Shown in pieces: positions 38,975-47,041 of a DNA stretch of 64,000 nucleotides. The position numbers and the translations under genes are program-made. The stretch comes from Vulgatibacter incomptus_A (lineage in GTDB: Bacteria; Myxococcota; Myxococcia; Myxococcales; Vulgatibacteraceae), in assembly GCA_040391605.1 (NCBI GenBank), contig JBEBXK010000017.1:1-64000 (forward strand), in the 5' to 3' direction. Position 1 is the stretch's first letter, and each line of letters starts with the position of its first letter. The notes under the pieces are model-generated. The model saw only the letters and a program-made list of their open reading frames with translations. It did no database searches and was not told the origin of the DNA.

Positions 38975-40468
38975 GTGAATGGCGACCGTAGCGCCACCTA
39001 CCTCCACAGCGTCGTTCGCAGGTTGTTGAGGCTTCCGCGCGAGACTGAATGGGTGGAATTCAAGGTTGAAAACGGGAATCCACGGGAAGTCGGTGAGTAC
39101 ATCTCCGCCCTCGCGAACGCCGCGGCACTGGCAGGCGAAACTCACGGCTATATGGTGTGGGGAATCCGCGACATCGATCACGGCATCGTCGGCACGGGAT
39201 TCGAGCCTGCATCTGCCCGCAAGGGAAACGAGGCCCTCGAGAGCTGGCTCCTGCACCTACTGGAACCCCACGTCGACTTCCGCTTCTCGACCGTCGAAAT
39301 GGACGAGGTTCGCCTCGTGGTGTTGGAAGTTCCTGCCGCCGCTCGTCGCCCCGTTGGTTTCGAGGGACGAGAGTACATTCGAATCGGAAGCTACAAAAAG
39401 CCTCTCCAGAAATTTCCCGAAAAGGAGCGGGCGCTTTGGCGGACCTTCGATCGGGTCACGTTCGAGGCGGGCGTTGCGTTGGCTCAAGCGAGCGAAGAGG
39501 AGATCTTGCGACTGCTCGACTATCCGGCCTACTTCGATCTGCTCGAGTTACCGTTGCCGAACGGGCATGCAGCGATCCTCGACGCCTTGGACAAGGATCG
39601 GCTTATCGCCCGCAACGGCGCCGGCGGCTGGAACGTGACCAACCTGGGAGCGATCCTCTTCGCCAAACGCCTCAGTGACTTCCCCGTCCTCTCCCGCAAG
39701 GCCGTGCGAGTCATCCAGTATCGAGGCCGCGACCGAAACGAAACCACGCGTGAACACAAGAGCCCCGAAGGATACGCCACTGGGTTCAAGCGCTTGCTGG
39801 AGTATATAAACGGGCTGCTCCCCGTGAATGAAGAGGTGGGCCAGGCGCTACGTCGTTCAGTGCCGATGTTCCCCGAACTGGCCTTGCGCGAGCTCGTGGC
39901 GAACGCGCTCATCCACCAAGACTTCGCCACGAAGGGCGCCGGGCCTATGATCGAGCTCTTCGATGGGCGGGTGGAGATCACCAACCCGGGCGAATCTCTC
40001 GTCGCCACCGATCGCCTGCTCGATTGCCCGCCCAACTCCCGTAACGAAGGCCTGGCCGCGCTGATGCGACGGTTCCGGATCTGTGAGGAGCGGGGCAGCG
40101 GCATCGACAAGGTCGTGGCACAGATCGAGTTGTACCAACTACCACCGCCTCTCTTCGAGATGCCGCCAGGATCTACGCGCGCGGTCCTCTTTGCGCCCCG
40201 CCCGTTATCGGAAATGAGCAAAGACGAACGGATGCGCGCCTGCTACTGGCACGCCTGCCTGAAGTATGTGCGGCGCGAGCAGGTGACGAACGCCTCGATC
40301 CGGGAGCGGTTCGGAATCGACGAACGCAATGCGGCCCAGGCATCGCGTCTCCTCAAAGACGCCCTGGAAGCTGGCTACCTGGCGGTCTACGATCCGGACG
40401 CCTCCCGGGGGCAGAGAAAGTACGTCGCCTGGTGGGCGAGCACGGAGAAGAAGGGGACGAACGCTTGA
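38975..40468 (+). CDS. AlbA_2 / HATPase-domain transcriptional regulator-like protein (COG2865 type)
   Basis: A 497-residue protein. The N-terminal AlbA_2 (Schlafen AAA-like) domain shows ETEWVEFKVENGNPREVGEYISALANAA, read in segments, and GYMVWGIRD. The central part resembles RecG-like COG2865 proteins. A GHKL-like region carries ALRELVANALIHQDF and then GRVEITNPG and GSGIDKV. A winged-helix-like C terminus has NASIRERFGI. The GTG at 38975 is chosen because gaggagg lies 7 nt upstream; the longer frame from 38921 has no site. Such proteins are common in mobile and defence islands and are presumed regulators. GC is lower than the chromosome average. It is the only intact gene of island 1. Confidence 0.8.
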   Translation: MNGDRSATYLHSVVRRLLRLPRETEWVEFKVENGNPREVGEYISALANAAALAGETHGYMVWGIRDIDHGIVGTGFEPASARKGNEALESWLLHLLEPHVDFRFSTVEMDEVRLVVLEVPAAARRPVGFEGREYIRIGSYKKPLQKFPEKERALWRTFDRVTFEAGVALAQASEEEILRLLDYPAYFDLLELPLPNGHAAILDALDKDRLIARNGAGGWNVTNLGAILFAKRLSDFPVLSRKAVRVIQYRGRDRNETTREHKSPEGYATGFKRLLEYINGLLPVNEEVGQALRRSVPMFPELALRELVANALIHQDFATKGAGPMIELFDGRVEITNPGESLVATDRLLDCPPNSRNEGLAALMRRFRICEERGSGIDKVVAQIELYQLPPPLFEMPPGSTRAVLFAPRPLSEMSKDERMRACYWHACLKYVRREQVTNASIRERFGIDERNAAQASRLLKDALEAGYLAVYDPDASRGQRKYVAWWASTEKKGTNA

Positions 40469-40904
40469 ACTGGCGGGTCCGCGTGGCGCTCATCATTTGA
40501 CGGGATGCCGCTCTCGCGCCTCTCAGGAAGGCCCCTGGTGGCACGAAGCTTCGTAAATCCAGCGGGTTGGCATAGGCGGGGCCATTTGACGGCAATTTGA
40601 TCATGAGGGCGAGAGGCGGCTCGAGGGCTTGCCCGCCTGGAGTCGCACGGCCGCTTTGACGACTCGATGCCCTGGGCACTCGTCCAATCGGTCAGAACGA
40701 AATTCCGGAAGTAAGATCAGGGCCTTGTGACTCCCCGCTCCATTTGACGGCGGTTTGATCGTCCCTCGTGAGGCTCCAGCTTCCACGGGGTCCCGATCCT
40801 CGATCGACGGATCGGCGGAGGTGCAGATTCTTGGAATCGCCCCGCGTACGCCCCGCCCGAGGCCGTTCGACCCGACACGGCCGGGCAGCGCGCCGAGTCT
40901 CGGG
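40469..40904. other. Island 1 non-coding region with three CATTTGACGG repeats
   Basis: A 436-bp gap between the AlbA gene and the integrase remnant. The decamer catttgacgg occurs at about 40494, 40583 and 40741. At the latter two it extends to catttgacggcNNtttgatc, giving near-identical 20-bp units about 158 bp apart. They may be arm-type recombination sites, excisionase sites or decayed repeats. No gene is seen. Confidence 0.55.
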
Positions 40905-42077
40905 TTACTCGTCCAGCAGCGCCGGGGGGCACCCGCCTCCTTGGCGATCCTCACGGTGCCCCGCCCCTGGGCGTGCCGGGGGCTGTTCGAGCGAGGGGCT
41001 GACGTAGCCGAGGATCACGTCCGCCGTCCGCAGGTGATTCACCAGGAGCTTGATCGTGAACGGGTCCAGGCCGGCGGTCACCTCCAGCGAGATGTAGGTG
41101 GCCCGGAGCTGGTGGACGTTGACCACGCGCGGGTCGGCGACATGGGGGGCCTCGATGTGCCCGTTCTTGCTAGCCGCCGGCCAGACCCAGGCTCTTCCAG
41201 CGGAGTTCGCCGTTGCGCCTCTGCCCGCGCTCGAGGATGCCCGCCATCGGTCCGCTCAGCGGGAGGTCGACGCCCCCCGAGACGGCCCCCTCCGGGTTGG
41301 GGACGTCGACGAGCCTGCGCTCGGCGTCGAAGTGCTCCCAGCGCATTTCAGAGGCAGCCGTCCGCCTCATGCCCGACAGGAGGACGAACCTCTGGAAGTG
41401 CCGTCGGTTCGGGTTCGCCACGCCGCCACGCCAGCCGCCCACCTCTGGAGCGCTCCGGGCTCGGCCAGGATCGTGGGCCTCCGCCTCGGGCCGTGGAAGT
41501 CGCAGTTGGCGGTCGGGTTCGCGGGGAGGTCCGGGTGCTCGCGGAGAGCCCGGTTGTAGACGGCCCGCAGGACCCGGAGCACGTAGTCGGCGGTGGTCTT
41601 GCCGTGCCTCTCGATGAAGCGGACGTGCCGCTCGAGCACCCCTCGCCGATCGGCCCCGAGGTCTGCCAGCGGCCGGTCCTTCCAGTCCTCGAGGTACTGA
41701 TCGCAGAGGTAGCGGTAGTCCGAGACCGTCTCGGGCGACAGCCTCCGGGCGCCGAGGTGGAGCTCGAGGGCCTCGCTGAGGGTGATCCCCCTCGCCCTCG
41801 CCTGCCGCCGCTCCTCGTAGGGGTTCGTCCCCGCCCTCATCGAGACGAAGGTCTTGCGCGCCAGGTCCCGGGCCTGCTTCGCGTCCAGGGCGGGATGGTC
41901 GCCCACCTTGGTCCGGACCTGGCGGCCGTTGACCAGCGACTGGACGTAGTAGCTCCTCCTGGTCGGGGTAACTATCAGGTAGAAGCCCCTCATCTCGGCG
42001 TCGGCGTACAGGGTGCTCTTGCCGGAGGCCGGCGCGGGGACGCGCTCGGCCAGGGCCTGGGTGAACTTGGTCCTCAC
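40905..42077 (-). pseudogene. Tyrosine integrase (DUF4102-type), frameshifted; island 1
   Basis: Reading from GTG 42077 the protein starts with the short N-terminal domain typical of island integrases (TLYADAEMRGFYLIVTPTRR, KVGDHPALDAKQARDLA) and a SAM-like core-binding domain (YVLRVLRAVYNRALREHPDL). Around 41425 the frame shifts. The next frame gives the catalytic block with MRRTAASEMRWEH (first active Arg). A second +1 shift near 41190 leads to AWVWPAASKNGH, then HQLRATYISLEV (His-x2-Arg), NHLRTADVILGYVSPS (His and nucleophile Tyr). All catalytic residues survive but in three frames, so it is a pseudogene unless frameshifting rescues it. Its start is 187 bp from att. Confidence 0.85.
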
Positions 42078-42310
42078 GTGTTCGGCTCCTCGGCTCGTGT
42101 TCGCGGGCCGCCGGGGCCACGACCGGAACACGGATTCGGCAAATGCCGAGGGACGCGTTCCGGACCTCCCGGACGACCACTCAGGCCAATTTGCCGTGTA
42201 ATTCCAGGTCTGTAAGCGGCCTGCGCTCAACTTTGCCGAGCCCTGTCGAGCGGCGAGCCATCCGACTGAAAATCCCCGTGTCGCTGGTTCGATTCCGGCT
42301 CTGGGCACCA
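40912..42310. repeat. int-att end repeat, copy A (matches 60887-62266)
   Basis: From about 40912 to the att copy at 42310, the integrase remnant and its att-proximal flank match 60887-62266 at roughly nine bases in ten, in the same orientation. The 187-bp segment between integrase start and att is also shared, for example the ccaatttgcc-tgtaattccaggtctgtaag stretch. This marks two related elements inserted at the same site. Confidence 0.85.
42264..42310 (+). other. Attachment site between islands 1 and 2 (exact tRNA-Phe 3' copy)
   Basis: A 47-bp exact copy of the tRNA-Phe 3' part (38771-38817). There is no 5' half, so it is not a tRNA gene. It is followed by its own terminator. It acts as right end of island 1 and left end of island 2. 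Confidence 0.92.
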
Positions 42311-42313
42311 ACC

Positions 42314-42343
42314 AAAAGCCCCGCGAGAAATCGCGGGGCTTTT
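42314..42343 (+). terminator. Terminator after the second att copy
   Basis: A perfect 13-bp stem (aaaagccccgcga / tcgcggggctttt) with a GAAA loop and a following gtgtttg. Its placement after an att copy suggests it is the original terminator of a tRNA-Phe locus carried by or displaced with an element. Confidence 0.88.
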
Positions 42344-42842
42344 GTGTTTGTAGGCTGAGTTCAGCAAGGGGTATAATGACCCCGTTTCGGGGCGGCAGGT
42401 CAGTTGGTTAGCCCGTTGAACCCTGAAACGAACACCGGCGTGGTCTCACCCATCGTAATCCTCCTGTTGGACGGGACAACAGGCGATCTTTCCAGTTAAT
42501 TCCAGCATTTCAGCACCGGAGTCGCCCCCCAGGACCGCTTGTCGGTGAATACGGCGGGATAAAGGCAGGATCGATCTGTCATCCCCGGCCGGCCCCGACC
42601 CTGTGGAATCCCGTGAACGCCTGCCTGTAGGATTCAAATGGCGTCCGCTACGTTCTCCCCTCCCTGCCCGACCCACGAAAGCATCAGGAGAGCCAGGGAA
42701 ACCTCAGTCGTGACAACATTCAGCACCGACTCTAATCTGTCTCCTAGACCCAAGAACGTATTACTATTCGATTTTTCGGTCTACGGAGCGATGGGATCGG
42801 GGAGGAACTTCAACCTAGTCGCGTCACCAGTGGAGGCCTTCA
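42344..42842. other. Gap with a transposase 3'-end fragment (42631-42696)
   Basis: A 499-bp stretch between the att terminator and the KTSC gene. The only recognisable content is at 42631-42696, which matches 46762-46828. On the minus strand both read the end of an open frame, with ALxMLSWVGQxGExVxDA followed by a stop, most likely the C terminus of a transposase. The rest shows no gene. Confidence 0.55.
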
Positions 42843-43076
42843 TCAGACCCGAGCGAATCGATAGACCCCTCGAATTTCGCGATGAAAATACTGCCCAACG
42901 GACCCTGCTCGAATCAGTCCCTCGTAAACGTGGTCCGGGACGTCGAAGTAATGATAAACTCCACCATTCACAAAAACCACCTCTAGAGTCATCGTCAAAC
43001 GTTCGTAACCCACTTCTTGAATATTCGAAGACACAACAGACCTACGCTCCATGCTCAAACCCATCCTTTCCCCCAT
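42843..43076 (-). CDS. KTSC-domain small protein in the SIR2-HerA operon
   Basis: A 77-residue protein that is essentially one KTSC domain: SSNIQEVGYERLTMTLEVVF, GGVYHYFDVPDHVYEGLI, SVGQYFHREIRGVYRF. The family is small and its biochemical role is unclear; it was named from a C-terminal extension of some lysyl-tRNA synthetases. The ATG at 43076 overlaps the TAA of HerA (TAATG), so it is translationally coupled as third gene. An upstream in-frame start inside herA would add ten residues with no family similarity. Its tight coupling suggests an accessory or regulator of the SIR2-HerA system, which is inference. Confidence 0.75.
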   Translation of the reverse strand: MGERMGLSMERRSVVSSNIQEVGYERLTMTLEVVFVNGGVYHYFDVPDHVYEGLIRAGSVGQYFHREIRGVYRFARV

Positions 43077-44893
43077 TAGCGCAAAGTTGAATCCTGCCTC
43101 CGCCACGCCACCAACAAATCAGAATAATCAGTCGGCTCCCGGGACCGGTCCCAGCCTCCTGGACCTGATTCTTCATCTCCATACTCGATTTCAACAATGC
43201 GGGGATCGGAGCTACTAGGCTGCATTCCGTTTGCGGGCCTGTGGATCATCGTCCGCGTAGGCAAATGGACGGCTTCGCCGACGATGATCGCCTCACCCGT
43301 TCGGAGCGTAGGCAGCAAATCTAGCAAGTCCTTCAACCCTTCATTCGTCGCCGATGCAACATGGGCTCGATCCTGAGAATTTCCCATACGCATCGCGATC
43401 AGAGTCCCACATTGAGACAAGATCGTCGAATCAATTTCACTGGGTCGCTGGCTAACAATCATCGCACCGATCCCATACTTTCGACCTTCCTTGACCACTC
43501 GCTTGACCGCGAGTCCCGCCGCCCCATCCGCCTTCGAAAGATAGAGATGTGCTTCCTCCATAACTAAAAGCAACGGCCGCTCACGACCACCCTCAGATAG
43601 CTTTTTCCCCCAGAACAAAGCATCGAAGAGAAGGCGAACAAGCGCACCCACCAAAGCTGTCAACACCGAGGTAGGAACCCCCGACAGATCAAGGATTGTA
43701 ACAGGTCGATGCTCGCCCTTCCCTGATCCAAGCCACAAAGAGAGCAATTCATCAAGGTCCGACCGCGGACTCCCATCTAATGCGGGCGCCCAAGCACCGG
43801 GCGCGAACAAAAAACCCAATCGTGGATCCCGAAGTCTCGATCCCAATACTTCTAACTGACGCCGGATATTCAGCGTCGAACGGCTTTGGATAATTTTGGA
43901 ACCGTCGAACGGCTTAAATCGAGCAGGTCTCAGTCTCTCGGGATCGCCGCTATCCTCTATCTGTGCGTTCTCCTTGGTCTGTTCCATACTCTTCGGGTAG
44001 GTTGCATCGATCTCCCACCTCAGGTCGTACCATAGCTGATGAAGAGAAAATGGGACCGGGCTATCGACCGTCACTATTTCGGGATCAACCGTGCGGCTCA
44101 GGTCAGACCGAACGCGATCTCTTTTTCTCTCGGTTATCCAATCAATAACACGACCGCGTGGCATATCATCCAGAGACCCAAAAGCAAGCGGCACGAGTTC
44201 ATCGAATGTCAATGCCCAGAACGGGATGGCTAGCGAACAACCCCCTCGCCCCTCGTCGGCCCCAGATCTAAAAACACGGCCCGAATCACCGAAAGCCTCC
44301 GCGTATTCTCCATGGAGATCCAAAAGAATAATACGAGATGACGGAAACCGACTACCATCCGAAAGCCGATGCAACACACCCGCGACCGTCGTCGACTTCC
44401 CGGAACCAGTTGCGCCAACGATGGCGCAGTGACGTGTAACCAAGCGGTTTACATCTATTCTTGCCGGAATAGATCGGGAACTCGAAAGACTCCCAATCTC
44501 CACATACTCCCTCGTATCCGAAGATCCATAAATAACCCAAAGATCACTTTGTGTTACTATGTGAACCTCGTCTCCGATCGTCGGATAGCTAAAAACACCG
44601 CGAGAGAACTTCTTATTCGCAGTTCCTTCCCCAACGATTTCGACAGTTAGCCAACGTCGACCAGATTCGGGATCTCCCAACTGAACGGGAGCGGCAGCAA
44701 CCCCGGCCTGGGTAATGATTCCATACAGATTGGAAAATCCCTGAGGAATCCGAACAAAACCACCCACTTGGCCCACTCTGTGGCCTTCACCCTCGATATA
44801 GACCACGCCCGACAGGGTCTCCGAAAGGAGACCTACGGTTACAGATGAGCCGGTTGCGCTTTCAACCAGACCCAGTAGCGTTGGGCTACGCAT
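43076..44893 (-). CDS. HerA-type hexameric ATPase of a SIR2-HerA defence operon
   Basis: A 605-residue HerA/FtsK-like ATPase. It has an N-terminal HAS-barrel-like beta domain (about 1-140), then Walker A GATGSGKST (160-168), ILLDLHGEY, and Walker B LLLVMEEAHLYL (441-452) with catalytic Glu. An arginine-finger-type RKYGIGAMIVSQRPSEI segment and a C-terminal ERxx-like tail follow. ATG 44893 lies inside the end of the SIR2 gene, overlapping by 8 bp, with GGAGG about 11 nt upstream. Together with SIR2 it matches the known two-gene SIR2-HerA anti-phage system, in which the two proteins assemble into a large NAD+-degrading complex. AT-rich relative to the chromosome. Confidence 0.88.
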   Translation of the reverse strand: MRSPTLLGLVESATGSSVTVGLLSETLSGVVYIEGEGHRVGQVGGFVRIPQGFSNLYGIITQAGVAAAPVQLGDPESGRRWLTVEIVGEGTANKKFSRGVFSYPTIGDEVHIVTQSDLWVIYGSSDTREYVEIGSLSSSRSIPARIDVNRLVTRHCAIVGATGSGKSTTVAGVLHRLSDGSRFPSSRIILLDLHGEYAEAFGDSGRVFRSGADEGRGGCSLAIPFWALTFDELVPLAFGSLDDMPRGRVIDWITERKRDRVRSDLSRTVDPEIVTVDSPVPFSLHQLWYDLRWEIDATYPKSMEQTKENAQIEDSGDPERLRPARFKPFDGSKIIQSRSTLNIRRQLEVLGSRLRDPRLGFLFAPGAWAPALDGSPRSDLDELLSLWLGSGKGEHRPVTILDLSGVPTSVLTALVGALVRLLFDALFWGKKLSEGGRERPLLLVMEEAHLYLSKADGAAGLAVKRVVKEGRKYGIGAMIVSQRPSEIDSTILSQCGTLIAMRMGNSQDRAHVASATNEGLKDLLDLLPTLRTGEAIIVGEAVHLPTRTMIHRPANGMQPSSSDPRIVEIEYGDEESGPGGWDRSREPTDYSDLLVAWRRQDSTLR

Positions 44894-46016
44894 GTTCAGA
44901 TCCCCCTCCATCAAGGCAAAGGCTACGAGTGAACGATGCAAACTCTGCAAAGTCGCCCAAGGCACACTTCATCGGCTGATCAGAATCAGGCTTCGACAAC
45001 CAGGCTCCTCGGACCCCTTTCACAACTCCCTGATCTCTCGCAAGCAAGGTTAGATTTCTGGGAATCCGAGGTGTAATCCGAAGTGCTCCCGTCTCATTCT
45101 CGAGCGGTTGATAGAGAAGACCAAAGGCCGCTGCAGTTGAATTTGCCGTCATCCCCTGCAGAATTACCTCGTTTAGGTGCTCATCAGCGTACGAGTATCC
45201 AGTAGTCAGCAAAAACGCCGAGGGCTGGCGCAGAAATGCTCGCAGCCGATCGATCATAGCCAGGTAGGGCATACGACGACTCTGTTCATACTTAAGTTCA
45301 GAAGGGTGGATGAGCATGCCTCCTTCTTCGTCATGTTGGCAGGAGGTCCTTACCACTGAGCCGGAACTCTCGAGGCGCCAGTTCACCGAGCCGTGGAGTT
45401 TCCAAAGACGTGTCCAACGAGACGGCAGTGGATCCTCCTCGATGGCGCGAAGGTCAAATGAGGGCCGATTAGATCCAACGAATCCGTCGAAATACGGTAG
45501 AGAACGACTCTCAAGAGCCTGCTCGATAAGCAAGTCATAGTTTGTGGTGAACACCTGTAGCCCTTTGGACCGACTGATTCCGCCGATCCAATCTGCTAGG
45601 TCGCCATAAGGTGTTCTATCGGTGGGCAGATCCCTCCGCACAACCCCAACAATCTTAATCGATATCCTTTTTTCGAGGGCTCGAAGCTCCGCTGCCATTA
45701 GACCTCGAACCTTTCCATTCCCCGCCACACGAGCAAGGAGCCGTACGTGAGAGAGAACGTCCTCCACAGTGGGATCTGAGCGACCGTCATCAATGAACTG
45801 CTTTAAGATTATTTTGAAATATTGATCTTCTTTCAGCTCCTCTCGGACGGTGCTCGTCAAGCCCCGGATGTCTGGGATCAGCGGAACGATGTTCCCAGTT
45901 TGATTTTTGACTCGGACGGCGACTGGACAACCTGCGCCAATAAGAAGAGCCACTGGGTGCTTGTCCAGCGAAAGGCTTACTTGAAGGTCTTGTCGGATAC
46001 GCTCAAGATCGTGCAT
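44886..46016 (-). CDS. SIR2-family NADase effector of a SIR2-HerA defence operon
   Basis: A 376-residue SIR2_2-type protein. LLIGAGCP (about 25-31) is the NAD-binding GAGx(S/C) motif, VFTTNYD (155-161) supplies the conserved Asn/Asp, and KLHGSVNW (206-213) the catalytic His. FLLTTGYSYADEHLN follows, as is typical of the family. In characterised SIR2-HerA systems this subunit destroys NAD+ on phage infection, causing abortive infection. ATG 46016 is the first start and there is no upstream gene on this strand for about 130 bp. It is the first gene of the SIR2/HerA/KTSC operon. Base composition is low-GC, so it was probably imported. Confidence 0.88.
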   Translation of the reverse strand: MHDLERIRQDLQVSLSLDKHPVALLIGAGCPVAVRVKNQTGNIVPLIPDIRGLTSTVREELKEDQYFKIILKQFIDDGRSDPTVEDVLSHVRLLARVAGNGKVRGLMAAELRALEKRISIKIVGVVRRDLPTDRTPYGDLADWIGGISRSKGLQVFTTNYDLLIEQALESRSLPYFDGFVGSNRPSFDLRAIEEDPLPSRWTRLWKLHGSVNWRLESSGSVVRTSCQHDEEGGMLIHPSELKYEQSRRMPYLAMIDRLRAFLRQPSAFLLTTGYSYADEHLNEVILQGMTANSTAAAFGLLYQPLENETGALRITPRIPRNLTLLARDQGVVKGVRGAWLSKPDSDQPMKCALGDFAEFASFTRSLCLDGGGSEHA

Positions 46017-46149
46017 TCCGTTCCTCCATCGTTGATTGACTATCTAGCATACGATTAATGGGCCGCGGTCTCAAGAGTAGAGTCCCCTTCTCGGCGAAGT
46101 GCGCCCGGCACGCCTCACGGCCCAATGCTCCCTGACGTCGCACGGCACT

Positions 46150-46425
46150 GTCGAGGGCGCGGCCGATCGTCCCCGCGATCCTCCCCCCGATTCTCACTTT
46201 CCAACTCTCTCAGCTTCTCTTTCTCGTCGGTCGTCAGTCCCGGGCGCTCGCTCGCATCACGTTCAGCCTGACGCACCCAGAGTAGTGACGTTTGGGCGTT
46301 GCAGCCGATCATTGTGGCGACCGAGTCGATTGCGGCCCACCTCGAGGGATAGTCACCTTCCGCCTCGGCCACCATCCGGACGCCCGTGACCGAACCTCGT
46401 CGGGATACTTCTTTCGCTTCTCCAT
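46150..46425 (-). pseudogene. IS3-type transposase OrfA remnant
   Basis: Starting at ATG 46425 the frame gives EKRKKYPDEVRSRA and then shifts. The next frame reads VRMVAEAEGDYPSRWAAIDS, WVRQAERDASERPGL and LTTDEKEKLRELESENR, which is the conserved OrfA helix-turn-helix and leucine-zipper pattern. OrfB is absent and the usual RR in the recognition helix reads LL. It is a dead fragment, with no terminal repeats found. Confidence 0.75.
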
Positions 46426-46539
46426 CGCTCCATCCTCTCAAATGATGGAGCCTACAGCAAAGCTGGGGCGGTTCAGACCGCGAGGCGGGCCATGTGAGCC
46501 AGCTCGGCGCAGCCTTCGTGTGATGAGGGACAACTACAC

Positions 46540-46715
46540 CGCCGCCGCGATCGCAGAGGAGGCACCGGCGGCCACACCGGGAACTCCGGCGCTGGCCCTT
46601 CCGTAGGAGGCGCACTCGGACCACGAATTCGCCGGTACCCTCCACGAAATCCCAATCCTTGACCACGACCCGCTCAATCCGAACAGGCGATTCAATACGC
46701 TGTTGATGGGCGCTA
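46540..46715 (-). pseudogene. ISL3-type transposase N-terminal fragment
   Basis: Two frames together spell the start of an ISL3-like transposase: NSVLNRLFGLSG in one frame, then VVKDWDFVEGTGEFVVRVRL and CGRRCLLCDRGGG (zinc-binding Cys cluster) in the next. The remainder of the gene is missing. It lies next to the transposase 3'-end fragment at 46762, consistent with several insertions and deletions here. Confidence 0.55.
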
Positions 46716-46761
46716 CGTTGCCTCCCCGCTTGGTGGGACCCTCGACAAGCCCAATCCTGCT

Positions 46762-46828
46762 GGATTCACGTGGCATCCGTCACGAACTCCCCTTCCTGGC
46801 CAACCCACGAAAGCATCTGGAGAGCCGC
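46762..46828. repeat. Transposase 3'-end direct repeat, copy B (matches 42631-42696)
   Basis: About 65 bp, roughly 80% identical by eye and in the same orientation as 42631-42696, sharing acccacgaaagcat and ggagagcc. On the minus strand both encode a C-terminal ALxMLSWVGQ tail and stop. The pair brackets the KTSC/HerA/SIR2 operon. Confidence 0.65.
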
Positions 46829-47041
46829 ATTTACACAAGGCCACTCACATCGTCTTCCCGGCATCGCTGATCGCTCACGTTCCACAAGGATGGTGGGGCC
46901 GTCCATTCTCTGGAGCAGGAGTGCATCAACTTGCCCTAGGGGGATTTCTGTCAACATCAGGAAGCCCTATTCGGTAGGCTCGTCTCGCGGATCGCCAGCA
47001 GGTAATCGTCGAGCGCCGGTCGCGGTGCTCCCTTGCGGGTC

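Larger units (their letters stand above)
38771..42310. mobile_element. Island 1: tRNA-Phe integrated element, about 3.5 kb, integrase decayed
   Basis: Bounded by exact 47-bp att copies at 38771-38817 and 42264-42310. It contains the AlbA/ATPase-domain gene and a frameshifted integrase whose start lies 187 bp from the right att copy. Cargo is small for an island of this type, so deletion is likely. It is probably immobile on its own because the integrase is broken. Confidence 0.8.

Noticed and set aside
42264..42310. Second tRNA-Phe gene
   Set aside because: Only the 3' half (anticodon loop to CCA) is present with no acceptor 5' strand or D arm, so it is an att duplication. The same applies to 62219-62266.
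42380..42430. tRNA-like 5' stretch (ggcaggtcagttggttag)
   Set aside because: It looks like a D arm but no matching acceptor, anticodon or T arm follows, so it is at most a fragment.
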